Source: Ceratothoa steindachneri
Taxonomy: Eukaryota > Arthropoda > Malacostraca > Isopoda > Cymothoidae
NCBI GenBank assembly: GCA_963969495.1
Contig: OZ018322.1
Location: 155,784,848 to 155,848,847, forward strand
Reading direction: 5' to 3'
Length of the DNA stretch: 64,000 nucleotides
Shown here: positions 44,000-55,487 of the stretch, piece by piece
How the letters are laid out: each line of letters opens with the position of its first letter
How positions within the stretch are numbered: position 1 is the stretch's first letter
The notes under the pieces: generated by a model
What the model was told of the DNA's origin: nothing
The model's input: only the letters and a program-made list of their open reading frames with translations
The model's database searches: none
Position numbers and translations under genes: made by a program

Positions 44000-44560
44000 T
44001 TTAAGATCCCATAATCATCTGAAGGTGACAGATAATGGACTGTTGAAGACTGGCACAAAGTGATATTCTCGGATGAGTCTTTCTTCCGCTTGTATGAAAC
44101 TTCCATCGTTAGGAGGTGAAAAGGGTAGCGCCTTCACGAGTTCTGTGTTGTACCCACAGTCAAATATAGGAACACTCTCCATGTCTGTGGCTTCTTTTCA
44201 TCTTAGGAAACTGGAACACTAACAATTGTACCCAAGAACGGTGCCATAAAATCCAAATGGTAACATAACTTGCTTTATCAGCACTTTTTTCTAAGAGTTC
44301 AAGACTAATTTGCTGAGGATGACTGTACTTTTAAGCATGATAACACACCTTATCAGAAATAATAAGCAAAATGTTCTTTTCTTAAAAAAAACATCAAACT
44401 TTTATACCTTTCCCGAGAATTCTCCAGATTCTTACCTAATAAAGAATTTGTGGATGATAATCAAAGGATTGCTAATAAACAGAAGCCATAGAATTGTGAG
44501 TCGTTGCGTGTGCTTATTTAAAAAAATGGAATAATATCAATAAAGGTATCATTAAAAATA
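44000..44560 (+). pseudogene. Tc1-like transposase fragment (DDE region)
   Basis: The plus strand reads WHKVIFSDESFFRLYETSIV (first D), PTVKYRNTLHVCGFFSS, and ETGTLTIVPKNGAIKSKW. FKHDNTPYQK follows at about 44.33 kb (second D; expected QDNAPCH), then ENSPDSYLIKNLWMIIKGLL (expected NSPDLNPIENLWxxxK; third acidic position). The helix-turn-helix is absent. Stops occur at several points, so it is a remnant. Confidence 0.85.
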
Positions 44561-44769
44561 TGGTCTCCACCATTCCAAAACGAATTGATGTAGGCTTAAA
44601 GAACAAGGGGTATCATTGTAAGTATTGACAGCATACATCAATTGACTGTATTTATTAATAAAATTTGTTGGGCTCTAAACATTTGTAAATTTCATCTTCA
44701 AATTATGATACACACATATTAAAACATGCAACGTTTAATTATTTATATTAATTTTCCTATAGGAAAAAT

Positions 44770-45866
44770 ATACAGCACTGTCAAAACCTTTGACCACGAC
44801 TGACTCTATACATAGTGGCAAACCAAATATTCGTACACTCGAAAAATTAATTATATAACCTTACAAGTATCCAGATAACTTAAAACTTTAAAAAAGATCT
44901 GGATTAGAATAAAATGCAGTATTTTGAAATGAAAAAAACAAAACTTCAAGTGAAATACATAAAAATTTAAAATTATTCAAATCAGTTAGGGAAAATTCTT
45001 CATTTAGATTCCTTATTTCAACTCAGTATTTATGTAGTTTATTACATTTTCTTAGAATGCGACAAATGTTTTGCAGTTTTGTAGCGATATTTATGACCAC
45101 TCTTCTTTACATATGAGCTAAACTCGGATATGTTCTTGGGGTCACGCAAGTAAACCTGATTTTTGACTTTTCGATATTATTTTTTATTGAGTTTAAATCA
45201 GATGACTGGCTAGGCTACTGTGTCATTCTCCCATAGTTCTGAACAAACCAACCCGAGGCAGTTGGGCAGTGTGCATTAGGTCATTCGTTACCTTGTTGCT
45301 AGCAACAGTCAACTCCAAATTGTATTTTGTGTTCTTGAAACATAAGCATTTCTCTCTTTCCTCAATACATGAAGAACCGAATATATTCCAAACAATTTAA
45401 TTTTTTTAATCTGACTAAAACAAACTACTCTAGAATTCTTTAGGCATTTTCAAATGGTAATGGGCAAAATTTAGTCGCGCATCCCTGTTTTTTAATTGAG
45501 TAGGGGTGATTTTCTTGGCTGTCGAAATTTTAGATCTTTGAGATGCCTCTCCTTATTAAGTGTTCGTTTCGATAGCGAAATCCTCGCAGCACGCAGTTTC
45601 TTGGTCTCCTTACGTGTCATCATAGGGTTCGCTTTAAATCTTCTAAAAGTCTTTCTTGAAGCTCTGCCTGAGATTTTACGGGGAGCGCCAATTTTAGTAA
45701 GATTGTTGTACACAGTACCAGTCTATTACCATTTCAAAAATTGAGAAACAAAGCAAGTGAAGTAAATATTTATCCTCTTTTATATATCTCAGTAACTCAA
45801 CTCTTCATTGTAAAGTTTAACAATTTCAGTCTTACATCCAAAAGAGAGCTCCTTGATTTTCGCCAT
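44770..45866 (-). pseudogene. Tc1-like element with transposase remnant, minus strand
   Basis: The start MAKIKELSFGCKTEIVKLYN (from 45866) is the typical first helix-turn-helix of Tc1 transposases. It is followed at 45713-45492 by YNNLTKIGAPRKISGRASRK and NPMMTRKETKKLR, the linker and second helix-turn-helix. The middle is decayed. Near 45.2 kb QSSDLNSIKN corresponds to QSPDLNPIEN with the last acidic residue changed. The left end at 44771 reads tacagcactgtcaaaacctt and then tgaccacgactg, like a Tc1 terminal repeat. I did not find its inverted partner on the right. Confidence 0.83.
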
Positions 45867-46057
45867 GTTGAAAATCTTGCTGCATCCAGAAAAAAACAAT
45901 GAATGGCGGGTCAACGTCAGCTGGATGACCGTACACACAGTCACAGAAAGGCCCCAAAACGTTGAACACCTCAAAAGATAAACTTCGTTCAGGCAGACGT
46001 TAAATTGTCAACCATTTGGCTGTGTGAAAGGTTTTCGAAACTGTTTCGAAGCTGAAA

Positions 46058-46345
46058 ATGACTGCGCCCGCGAACGAGAGAATCTCGGTGACCACAATGT
46101 ACAGGGCTCTCAAGGAGGAGTGCTTCAAGAGCTTGATGTGCGTGGAAAGGCCTCTGTTCACCGAACTTATGCAAGAACAACGCCAGGAGCGCTGTTGGCG
46201 CTTTCTTAACGACTGGAAGAGTCAGGGCAATCGAATTATCATTTTTTTCTGATGAAAAAATCTTCACGGTCAATCGGGCCATTAACAAAAAGAACAACCG
46301 CGTTGTAAGATTTGGCCAGGGTGTCTCTGAGGTCTGCTATGTTTC
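46058..46345 (+). pseudogene. Tc1/mariner transposase fragment (sea-louse type)
   Basis: The frame at 46058-46252 reads ERISVTTMYRALKEECFKSL, then RCWRFLNDWKSQGNRIII. After a slip in a run of T it continues as FSDEKIFTVNRAINKKNNRV and VRFGQGVSEV. This covers the end of the DNA-binding region and the first catalytic aspartate (SDEK). The match breaks off at about 46.35 kb. The family wording is the same as at 3.8-4.4 kb. Confidence 0.85.
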
Positions 46346-48950
46346 CTCAACCATGCCATTACTGTTGTTACAACATATTATGAAGCAAAGCTTAAGTAGT
46401 AGTGTAACAAAGTACCGAATCTCAGTCGCTGATTGGTTAGGTTAGTTAACTTTTTGAAGCGAAGTCGCTGATTGGTTTTACTTCATAAGGGATCCCTCCA
46501 CCGACCCACCTCAGTTTTATCTTGCCCACTCTCACCCTCCCCTCACTCTCTCGTTATTTTCCATCATCTTTACGAACTTGCCAGCGAAGCGAGCCTTAAA
46601 TTCATTTCCTTTGGTACCTACTAACTTGTGAGCGAAACAAACATCAAGACCTTTCATTCTCAGCCGGCGCTTACTCTAGAGCATATATCCATTTCTTAAT
46701 TCATCGCAACGTTTACAGCGTTAACAGTTTTCTTCTCTATAATATCTGGGGGAGGGAGGTTAAATTAAGGTCGTTAGAATTATTTATTTTACATCTAAAT
46801 TCACATATGCTTATATTTCTACAAATTATTACAACCTAATAAACAGAAAATAAAGTACTCTAACAATATAGATTTCCAACTATCAATGAATATTTTTTTA
46901 GCGTATAATATTAACTTTTTTACTACGATATCTTCGTTTCTTTGATCATTATAACAATCACATTGTTCTAGAAAAATTCCCTATGATTTACCACTTGTTA
47001 TCTGGCGAATAAAATAGATACAAAAGAAACTGATAGAGACTGCAAAACAACTCTGAATTCTTAAGGGATTGACCATAAAAATTTTATCCACTTTTATTAT
47101 TTTTTACGAATATAAACATCATTTTGAAACCCCAGACATAGGCTATCAAAAAACACATTTCTTTTTGTCTCTCGCAAAATATTCACGAAAAACTAGTTTC
47201 GCTGTTTTATTTCTATACATTGGTTCTTCGATTTCGAATCCGTTCATTTTTTGTAAAATAAACGAATACTTTTCTAGACTTATCTATCTTAATGACAGAC
47301 TGATATTCTGCATATATAATGAGGGTCTAAATATATAATGGATATATAATGGAGGTCTAAACTGTAACTGTTGGGTAGAATTGGAACATTCACCAGGGCA
47401 ATTATTACTCTGTCCTGATTATTTTAATATCATAAATATTTTCACTATTGATAAATTGTTCATACGTCAGCCCATTACTCTTTCCAACTCTAATACTCCC
47501 TACACCATTATAGAGCGAGTAACAAGCCATTGAAGCAACTGGATCTGCTTCGCCGAGTAGTACAATTCTCTACCCTTCTTCTTTCAGATGTCTCATCAAA
47601 ATAAAGGTCAACATTGCTGAACTAAGTGTGAAAAATATTATTTTGAGAATAAATCTCCTCATCATTTTTAAGTTTGTTATCGTTAGACTTTGAAATTCTT
47701 GCTTTAATGTAAAAATAAACCTCACTCGAGTTTTGATAATACTTTTGCTACCATATAATTAATATTCAACAAGGACTGTTTCTTATGAAATATTGCTTAG
47801 TAAATAGTAAAATTGATAATTAATCTCCATGATGGAAGTTTGGGTTACCAGAAGGGTAAATAAATCGAGTTCTGTCTTCGAACATACATAGGAATAGCTT
47901 GACGGATGAAGAGCATTCATTTTACACATGTGTGATTTACAGACATAGATAACATTATGATATGTATATCGATAAAGGGTTTGACTGTTTATATTATGAG
48001 AAAATACATACTCTCTAATATCTACTGTTTTCTATTCTTAAACTTCTTTTTCATTCATTTTCGCTTATTTATTCCACACAATTTCTCGGATTTCATCACA
48101 TTATCAGTTTTGGGTTTTAACTTTCTTCTGATATATTTCCGAGTATCTTTAGTAATACTTTCTTTCGTCCTTACCACTTGATATTTCCAATCTTACTTTA
48201 CCGTATTTTCATGCATAATATCATTAACGGTGTTGAAACAGGCAGATATGGCCTCCTTTCCTGAATATCGAGCACTACTCTTTAGATATTTTGCCGCAGT
48301 TTGGGAGAAGGAGGAGAATAGGGAGCTAAGGCGGTGGCCCCTCTGAGTTCTTAACCTTTTAAACATGCGTGATCCAATAAACATTTTTTATTTTAATGCC
48401 TGCTCGCAGATGAAGGTTTATTAATAATTCCGAAACATCGAATGGAAACCTTTTACTTTCAAGTGTTCTTATATAGATATAAATTGACCTCAACTCCCCA
48501 TAGCTGAGAGTGTGGGTCATCAAAGGGTTTACTAAATGAACCATCTTTGAAAGACAAGTGTATAATTTGCATTCAGCCACCGCAAACGGGTCCCGCCTAC
48601 AAACTGGTAGTCTACAAGGTTGGAGTAAATGTAACATGATCTCGGGTGAGGGCTGTGAGCATGAAAATATATACTAAACGCTATACAATGGTTTAATTTG
48701 GGAATATAATCTATAGTGAATCTTCTCATTATACTGGAAAATTTTTCCAACAAAAGAAATAATAGGTTTTATTTCATTTTCACTTTGAACATTGAACGTG
48801 AATTGAGCATTATGTCATATTCATTAGACATCCTCCGTTGCGTTTTGGCGGATGAAATAATAATGTTGACATTTTTTTAAATTCATTTTGTAGAGGTATC
48901 CCCTAGAATAATATTATTTCCCCACCTCCTAAGATATTACTCCGGGAGAG
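46346..48950. other. AT-rich spacer without recognised genes
   Basis: A short repeated word cgctgattggtt occurs twice at about 46428-46475. Open frames at 47069-47338 and 47957-48181 are rich in F, I, Y and S, as expected from AT composition, and show no family. Nothing else is supported. Confidence 0.45.
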
Positions 48951-51700
48951 AAAGCGAGCCGTTACTCCCCCCCCTTCTGACTTTACCCTTTTTGGACTTG
49001 CCGCCAGGTCTACGCAAAATTCACACCGAGGCATGACGCTGAAATTGAGGCTACCTCTTGGCCGTCTCAATCTCCCCACCCCCCCTCGGGTCGGGAGATT
49101 TCAAATCTATTTTTATAGGTTCGCCGTGAACAGCTTTTATGGCTCCAACCGCTGGTTGTCGGTCTGGCCTGCTGATTTCTGCCGTTGACACTTCCTCGTA
49201 AGGAAACGCTCGGTTTGTTACACCCGAAAACGAGGGTTCAAGAAGGCCTCACTCTCTCCCTGTTTTGGAGAACTCCGAGTATATATGCACCCTCTCCAGG
49301 ATTACAGGCAGATTTGGTTAGACGAGACTTCCCCGTAAAGAGTTCTGTAAGGAAATCGTCACCCTCCCGTTCTCTCTCAGTGGAGACCCGGGACGGTAAC
49401 CGCAAGAACATCCGGGCCAGGTAACGCGGGTCAAGCTTGTAACCACATACCCTCGCCACTCGTCTGTATACAAAGCCAAACGGCTTTAAACTGCAAGATC
49501 TTCCTTACGAGAGTATATTCAACTTCACCTCAAGTAAGAAATTGGAGGCGCGTTTCTCTCAAGCTCGAAGGCCAGCTGGAGCAGAGTTGAGACTGATGAG
49601 AAAAACCATTGGAGTAACAACTCTTCTAGGGCCCGCCCACAAGCCCTTCCCCCTCCTACCCTTACCCGAGTGGGGTTAAGAAGTATAAATAAAAAATACT
49701 TGGGAAAAACTGGGTAGAATACGTCAGTCTTCAGGCTACGAAGTCCCCATAGAAGCCGGGCTACCAAGACTGGACAGGTAAATTACGTGAGTCGCCAGAC
49801 TACGAAGTCCCATGCAAGAGAGGCAGGGCTACCCAAGGGGCTAAGAAGCAGCTCATTCTCGAGAGTGTCCCTGGTGATCAAACCGAACGTTATGTTAATT
49901 TGATAAATTTAACTTATTCTCGTCAGAGAAACCCTCCTCCTCTATCCTCGCCCTCGAGGAATTACGAAAAGAAGAGGAAAAAGGCTCCCCCTCGAGCCCG
50001 TTACTCGGTGGCCACACCAAACTCATAAGTTAACTTGGTTGAGGAACCAAGTTCAACTTATTCTAGTCAGAGAAACCCTCCTCCGTTATTCTTGCCCTTA
50101 GGTAAGATGGAACTAAGAATAAGCTCATCCTCAAGCTAGTTCCTGGTTACCAAACCGACCTTTAAGTTAACTTGTTCAAGTTCAACTTATTCCCGTCAGA
50201 GAACTCCCCCCTCCTCGATCCTCGCCCTTAAAGAAGTTTCCCCCGATTACAGTCCTCGCCCATGATGAATTACATAACGAAGGAGAAAAGCTCCCCCTCG
50301 AGCCCGTTACCCGGTGGTCACACCGAACTCTAAGTTAACTTTGTTTAAGAACCAAGTTGGACTTACTCTCGCCAGAGGGGACCCGCCTACCTTGGTGCCG
50401 CCTAAAGCACCGTAATTGTTCTCCCCCTTGAGGACCCCCCACCCCCATTGAATACCGTGTGGAACCCCATCTGCTACACTCGCCAAATTCCCTCATCGTT
50501 TCCACCTCCTCCAACAATCTGGTCGAAGCACGCGTTAAAGGACCTACCAGATTCCTATGGTTTCTGTGGCTCATTTAGTTCAGGGTCAAACTCAAACAAG
50601 CCGCCAGAGCAACCAAGGTATTTAAACTCCAGTAAAGACAATTAGCCTAAATCTTGTATATTGAAGTGCGTATCGAATTTAGCCAATTTTAGAGGGCCAA
50701 GTTAATTGAAGTAATTATTGTGTATTTTAATATTTGGAGTATTTCTGTGGTTCATGTTTAGTTTTTGTGTAGTAAATTGTTAAATTTGAAATATAAGTTT
50801 ATTTTGTGAATTCCTGAGCGTTTCTCTATATCTTTACGTGTTTGAAGCGGCTCTTCTTTAAAACAACAAAATTAGCACTCTTAGAACAAAACCTACTTAA
50901 TCAAAGAAGTATATCACGACCACAAAGAATACCACGACAAAAGGGGTGTCAGGTGTGGAGTGATAAAAAGCGGCATTCTTCTACAAGTTCAATTCAACGA
51001 AGCTCTCTCCCGAGAAGTGTGAGTGACGGTCGCAAGCCACGGAAGAGCTGGACATCACACCTGTATCTTTGGGTAAGGGATTGGAAAAGCTGTCCTCCGA
51101 AGTTCTTCTGTTGACCTCTTGAGGACAAGAGGCCCGTTAGCTCGCTCAAGCTGAGTGTGGAGAAATCATCTCACCCCCTTTCGAAGTTCGACCTGTGACC
51201 TCTTGAGCACAAGAGGCAAGTTAGCTCGTTCAAGCGGAGTGTGGAGAAGTCACATCCCTACCCCCACCTTCGAAGTTCGCCCAGTGACCTATTGGGGACA
51301 CGAGGCCCGCATCTCGCAAAGCACAAGTTCGAGAAAGTAACCCCACTCGCTGCTGGTTTATAGCTACCCCCCGTGAGTAATCAGGGTCACCAAGACCTCC
51401 CCCCCCTCCGTTTTCCCCGCTTTTCTCTCGATGTTCAAAGGAACTAAATCACTTACTACCTTAAATATCCGATTATAACCATTCAATAACGCAGGTTATC
51501 TAATTAGTATTCTGATCCTAATTCCGTCTTATTCTTGTACCCATATATACCATATTTATTGTTGTGCCATTTATTTAGTGTGCATTAAAATCTATTTTTG
51601 TCGTTGTGTTGGGCATATTCCTTGGTCACGAAGCTGCCGCTATCTATTCAAATCGCACTCTTAGAACAATAACAGTTGTCGCAGGGATTGACCCACCTTA
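48951..51700. repeat. GC-richer island of imperfect tandem repeats
   Basis: Three repeat classes lie in a row. The words ctacgaagtcccc (near 49735) and ctacgaagtccc (near 49800) begin two copies of about 65 bp. Four irregular units of about 130-175 bp are marked by cttattctcgtcagagaaac or variants (near 49923, 50067, 50196, 50372) and by ccctcgagcccgttac. Three units of about 84-89 bp start with cgaagttc (51098, 51182, 51271) and contain tgacctcttgagnacaagag. The word gcactcttagaacaa recurs near 50877 and 51656. Small open frames inside show no family. A long terminal repeat or minisatellite is possible. Confidence 0.7.
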
Positions 51701-52288
51701 GAGCCTGGGTCCGTATATTCCCGTAAGCTTGGCCATATTTTGGACACATTTCTCGATGAATTTTTTTTCATTTTTGTAATATTCTACGTCAATTCATATA
51801 TCATCATAAGCATAGTCAATGCCTTTTATATTTGTTTAATTTTCTCATGTCAATATAGTATTTGATGCATAATTTTTCACTTCCAACATTTTTCGATAGA
51901 CTGTGAATTCATATATATGTTTCGTAATCTTGTGGATATAACTTGTACATTGAAAGTCACGGATTCTTACTTCATACTAACTATGGCCTGTTATAATGGA
52001 TTTCTGAAATTCAACTGAGACAAGGAATGAGGCAAGGAATCCAACCCCGTTTCCTGTCCTGTAAAGCACATTGATTTGTAGATGCATTGCGAAATCTTAT
52101 GAAAAATTTCAGAATTTGAGGAATGAGGCGGGGATTAATTAGATCCTTATCAAAACCAATTTCTTTTGCTGAAATTTAATGACTTTATGCAGGAGAAAAC
52201 TGAATGGGGCAAAACGATTGGAGAGATGCACAAGAACAAGAGGTCTAGTTTTATATCGATCGCTCTGAACTATGTGGATGGAGGTAGG

Positions 52289-52290
<2 letters not shown>
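51701..52290. other. AT-rich spacer
   Basis: No coding similarity. It ends at an (AT)n array. Confidence 0.4.

Positions 52291-52291
<1 letters not shown>

Positions 52292-52357
<66 letters not shown>
52292..52357. repeat. (AT)n microsatellite, about 66 bp
   Basis: An uninterrupted AT run about 100 bp upstream of the transposase pseudogene. Confidence 0.96.
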
Positions 52358-52358
<1 letters not shown>

Positions 52359-52453
52359 CAGGTGTTCTAATAACTTGGATCGATTTTAAATGTGAGTTAA
52401 ATTTAAGTGTCTCATGATTTCTTCTTTTTTTTTAGATTTTACAACTTCAACCT

Positions 52454-53470
52454 TTGGCAATTTCAACCGTTGAAAGCTTAACAATCGAACAACGTGTTAA
52501 AGTTATCGAAGCCTATTACGAAAATGGACGTTCAAACAGAAACGCATTTCCAGCGATTTTTTTGGTCAACATAATCGACCAACGGAGAGTGCAATTGGGA
52601 GAATTGTTCGTAAATTCAAACAAACGTGGTCGGTGGCCGATATGAAAACGCCATTGCGTGCTCGTTTACGCCGTTCAGCTGAAAACATTGCTGCAGTGCG
52701 CGAGAATGTGGCCGAAGATCCAGACACCTCTATTCGTCATCGTGCGCAGGAATTGAACCTCTCCACAACAAGTTACATCAAATTTTGACAAAGGATTTTT
52801 TTTCGACACGCTTACAAAATTCAATTGACACAAGAACTGAAGACTGCTGACCATTTGAAGCGACGTACATTCGTCAATTGGGTGCACGAGCAAAGACAAG
52901 CCATAATGATTTTTTGCAAAAATCATCTTAAGTGATGAAGCCCATTTTCATCTTGGTGGATTCGTTAATAGGCAGAATTGTCGCATTTTGGCTGATGAAA
53001 ATCCCAGAAAGATTGTTGAAAAGCCACTGCATCCACAAAAGATCATTGTTTGGTGTGCATTTTTTTGCTAGCGGAATCATTGGGCCATATTTCTTCGAAA
53101 ATGATGCCGGGAATTATGTTACGGTGATAGGCGAACCATACCGTGCATGATAAACAACTTTTTATGGCCTGAATTGAGTTTTATGGATGTCGAAGATTTG
53201 TGGTTTTAACAGGACGACGCCACATGCTACACAGCCAATGTAACAATGGCTTTATTGACTGATAAGTTCCCAGGTCGCACCATCTCTTGAAACAGCGAGG
53301 TCAATTAGCCACCAGGATCATGTGACTTGACGCCTTTAGATTTCTTTCTTTGGTATAATGGTGAGATCGAGGAGCAACTATGCAGAGACGTCATCAAAAA
53401 TTTTGACCATCGAGTGAAGGTGTGCCGCCGAAGCCTTGGCGGCCATTTAGGGGATATTATTTTTCACACA
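52454..53470 (+). pseudogene. Tc1/mariner-type transposase (DUF4817 plus DDE), frameshifted
   Basis: The start reads ESLTIEQRVKVIEAYYENGR with SNRNAF. In shifted frames it continues with RRSAENIAAVRENVAEDPDT, SIRHRAQELNLSTTSYIKF, and ELKTADHLKRRTFVNWVHEQ. The catalytic region follows with SDEAHFHLGGFVNRQNCRI (first D), KIIVWCAFFASGIIGPYFFE, LWFXQDDATCYTANVTM (second D), and CDLTPLDFFLW (third D). The tail IKNFDHRVKVCRRSLGGHLG completes it, after an apparent deletion behind FFLW. This is a widespread arthropod family and the residues are well preserved. Several single-base indels and an internal loss make it inactive. It is the same family type as the element at 9.5-10.9 kb but clearly a different subfamily. 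Confidence 0.92.
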
Positions 53471-53484
53471 TAATTACCATGACC

Positions 53485-53488
<4 letters not shown>

Positions 53489-53547
<59 letters not shown>
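53489..53547. repeat. (AT)n microsatellite, about 59 bp
   Basis: An AT run immediately upstream of the PLE reverse transcriptase fragment, with no spacer. Confidence 0.96.
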
Positions 53548-53551
<4 letters not shown>

Positions 53552-54720
53552 TTGACTAAACCCTTTCCGGATAGAAATGACCTCATTAATGGTTTCAGTT
53601 TTTCACAATTCTCGCAGTTATTGCATCTAGCTGTCAAGGACAACTATTTCACTTTCAATGGCGTGGTTTATCATCAAATTGAAGGTGTTGGGTTTGGAAG
53701 CCCACTAGGTCCGATTTTTACAAATATTTTTATGTGTAATTTTGATGATAGACTCTTTCGTGATTGCCCTTCTCAATTTCGTTCCTTATTCTACAAAAGA
53801 TATGTTGGCGATACCTTTGCGGTTTTTTCTTCTGGTTCTTGTTCAAAAAGGTTTTTAGATTTTATAAAGAATTTCCACCCTAATATTACTTTTACTCAAG
53901 AACATGAGATTAATAATATGTTGCCATTTCTAGATATTAACATCTCTCGTAACCCTTCCGGCATTCAAACGTGTGTTTTTAGAAAAAAACAACTTTCACA
54001 GGAAAAGGTTTAAATTTTTTCAGTTTCTGTGATATAACATACAAAATTGGCGCCATTAAAACACTCCTCTCCAGAGGTTTTAATTTGTCTTCCACTTTTT
54101 TTAGTATGCATTTTGAATTAAATTTTTAAAAAAAATACTTTGTACAAAATGATTACCCCTTATCTTTAGTTGAAAGCTGCATTAGGATTTCCTCTTCAGG
54201 CGTTATAACCTCTTCACTTCTTTTAATGTCCCAAAGGAAATCAGGTATTCTTGTTACCAGACATCAGCCCTTGTAATGACCTTCTCCGAAAACGTTTAAT
54301 TTCCATTTTTAGGAAAGTTTATTGTCAAATTAATTTTAAACTTATATTCAACAATAACAAAAATATTGTTAATTTCTTTAAAGTGAAGGACAGTATTCCC
54401 AAGCCGTTTAGTTCGTGCATTGTATATAAATTCATTTGACCTAGCTGTAAGTTGGGACCTATTAGGAAGCACAGTACGTACTCTTCAGTCGCATTTTTGT
54501 TCTTACATGGGAATTAGCCATAGAACCAGTAAAAATTTGAGTAACAAAGATTTTCTTCCATCAGGAAACATGCTATTGATTGTAAAACAGACGTGTCCTT
54601 AAATGATTTTTCTGTCTTAAAATTTGCTAAATCTATTTCATCTCTCCGCACTAAAGAATCACTCTGTATTAAATACAACCACCCAAATTCAAATGAGGAT
54701 ACGTCATCCTTTCCTCTGTT
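53552..54720 (+). pseudogene. Penelope-like element: RT and GIY-YIG endonuclease
   Basis: The frame at 53552-54013 reads YFTFNGVVYHQIEGVGFGSP, continuing LGPIFTNIFMCNFD (RT motifs; expected GVAMGSPLGP), then YKRYVGDTFAVFSSG. The catalytic YVDD is YVGD, an inactivating change. LPFLDINISR follows. The reading then breaks in several places. At 54251-54602 a linker reads DSIPKPFSSCIVYKF, and the endonuclease continues across a frame change as LLGSTVRTLQSHFCSYMGIS followed by HRTSKNLSN (expected YVGSTxRTLxxRFxEHxGISxRT). The C-terminus near 54.6 kb is DCKTDVSLNDFSVLKF. The element is truncated at its 5' side exactly at an (AT)n array. Confidence 0.92.
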
Positions 54721-55104
54721 TATAATTTAACCATGCTCCATTAATTATTTGAATTCCTTCTTGTTTTCCCTCGTCATTGTGATCCGACCATGTAAGGTAA
54801 TGTTTCAGTGTCTATATTTTAGTTTTACCTTGGTTTGTATCCAATTCTCTATTTTTCCATTTCAATTGTTAAATTTTGTAATATTACGTTTACTTTGTTT
54901 GTCCTTAATTGATAGTATCTCTTTACAAATATTTTTTTGCTGTTCTTTACCTCACTATTTTGTTTGTTCATTAACGTAACGTTCATTTTATATTTTTAAC
55001 GTCAATTTTATGATTTTCTCTGATCTGTGTTTTTTACCTTTTAACTTGTGCTGTTATTTATGTTTCTATTTTTAGATTACTCATTTAGAATTTGTTTCTA
55101 GCTC

Positions 55105-55133
55105 CTGAGGATGGGTTTTGTAATAAACCGAAA
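55105..55133 (+). ncRNA. Hammerhead-ribozyme-like core in a PLE 3' end (candidate)
   Basis: CTGAGGA (55105-55111) fits the CUGANGA core exactly. Stem II is GGTTT/AAACC (55114-55118 with 55125-55129) and is followed by GAAA (55130-55133). I could not draw convincing stems I and III. The motif lies in the 3' region of the PLE whose endonuclease is at 54.4-54.7 kb, the same position as the motif at 29208, which makes chance less likely. Confidence 0.5.
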
Positions 55134-55218
55134 CGTTGGAATTAAAGATGAGACGCGCTTTCTTCGTTTTGTCCTTCTTACTGAATATAAGACTCAAGCT
55201 TTGTAGAAGAAATCTAGG

Positions 55219-55220
<2 letters not shown>

Positions 55221-55288
<68 letters not shown>

Positions 55289-55294
55289 TATATA
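55221..55294. repeat. (AT)n microsatellite, about 74 bp
   Basis: An AT run with one interruption near its right end. It closes the PLE copy on its 3' side, so this PLE is bounded by AT arrays on both ends. Confidence 0.96.
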
Positions 55295-55340
55295 TGGAAA
55301 ATATCACGAAAGTTAGCGCGTGATAACTATAAATATGAAT

Positions 55341-55422
55341 ATGTACCACGGAAGGAAACTAAATAAAAGGCGGATGGAGTTAGTACTAACTCCATTCGCC
55401 TTTTATTAGGTTTCCTTCTGTG

Positions 55423-55428
<6 letters not shown>
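55341..55428. repeat. 88-bp near-perfect palindrome
   Basis: Arms of 44 bp (55341-55384 and 55385-55428) meet without a spacer at gttagt/actaac and differ at only three or four positions. Outer ends read atgtaccac and gtggtacat. An (AT)n array follows directly on the right. No open frame or known terminal repeat is involved. Confidence 0.93.

Positions 55429-55484
<56 letters not shown>
55426..55484. repeat. (AT)n microsatellite, about 58 bp
   Basis: An AT run attached to the right arm of the palindrome. Confidence 0.96.

Positions 55485-55487
<3 letters not shown>

Noticed and set aside
48402..48436. CAGATGAAGG...CCGAAAC as another hammerhead-like core
   Set aside because: The left core lacks CTGA and the hairpin is weak. 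No PLE coding sequence is recognisable next to it.
53552..54013. Telomerase-like or retron-like reverse transcriptase
   Set aside because: The motif order (NGVVYxQIEGVGFGSPLGP, YVGD) with a downstream GIY-YIG region is that of Penelope-like elements.
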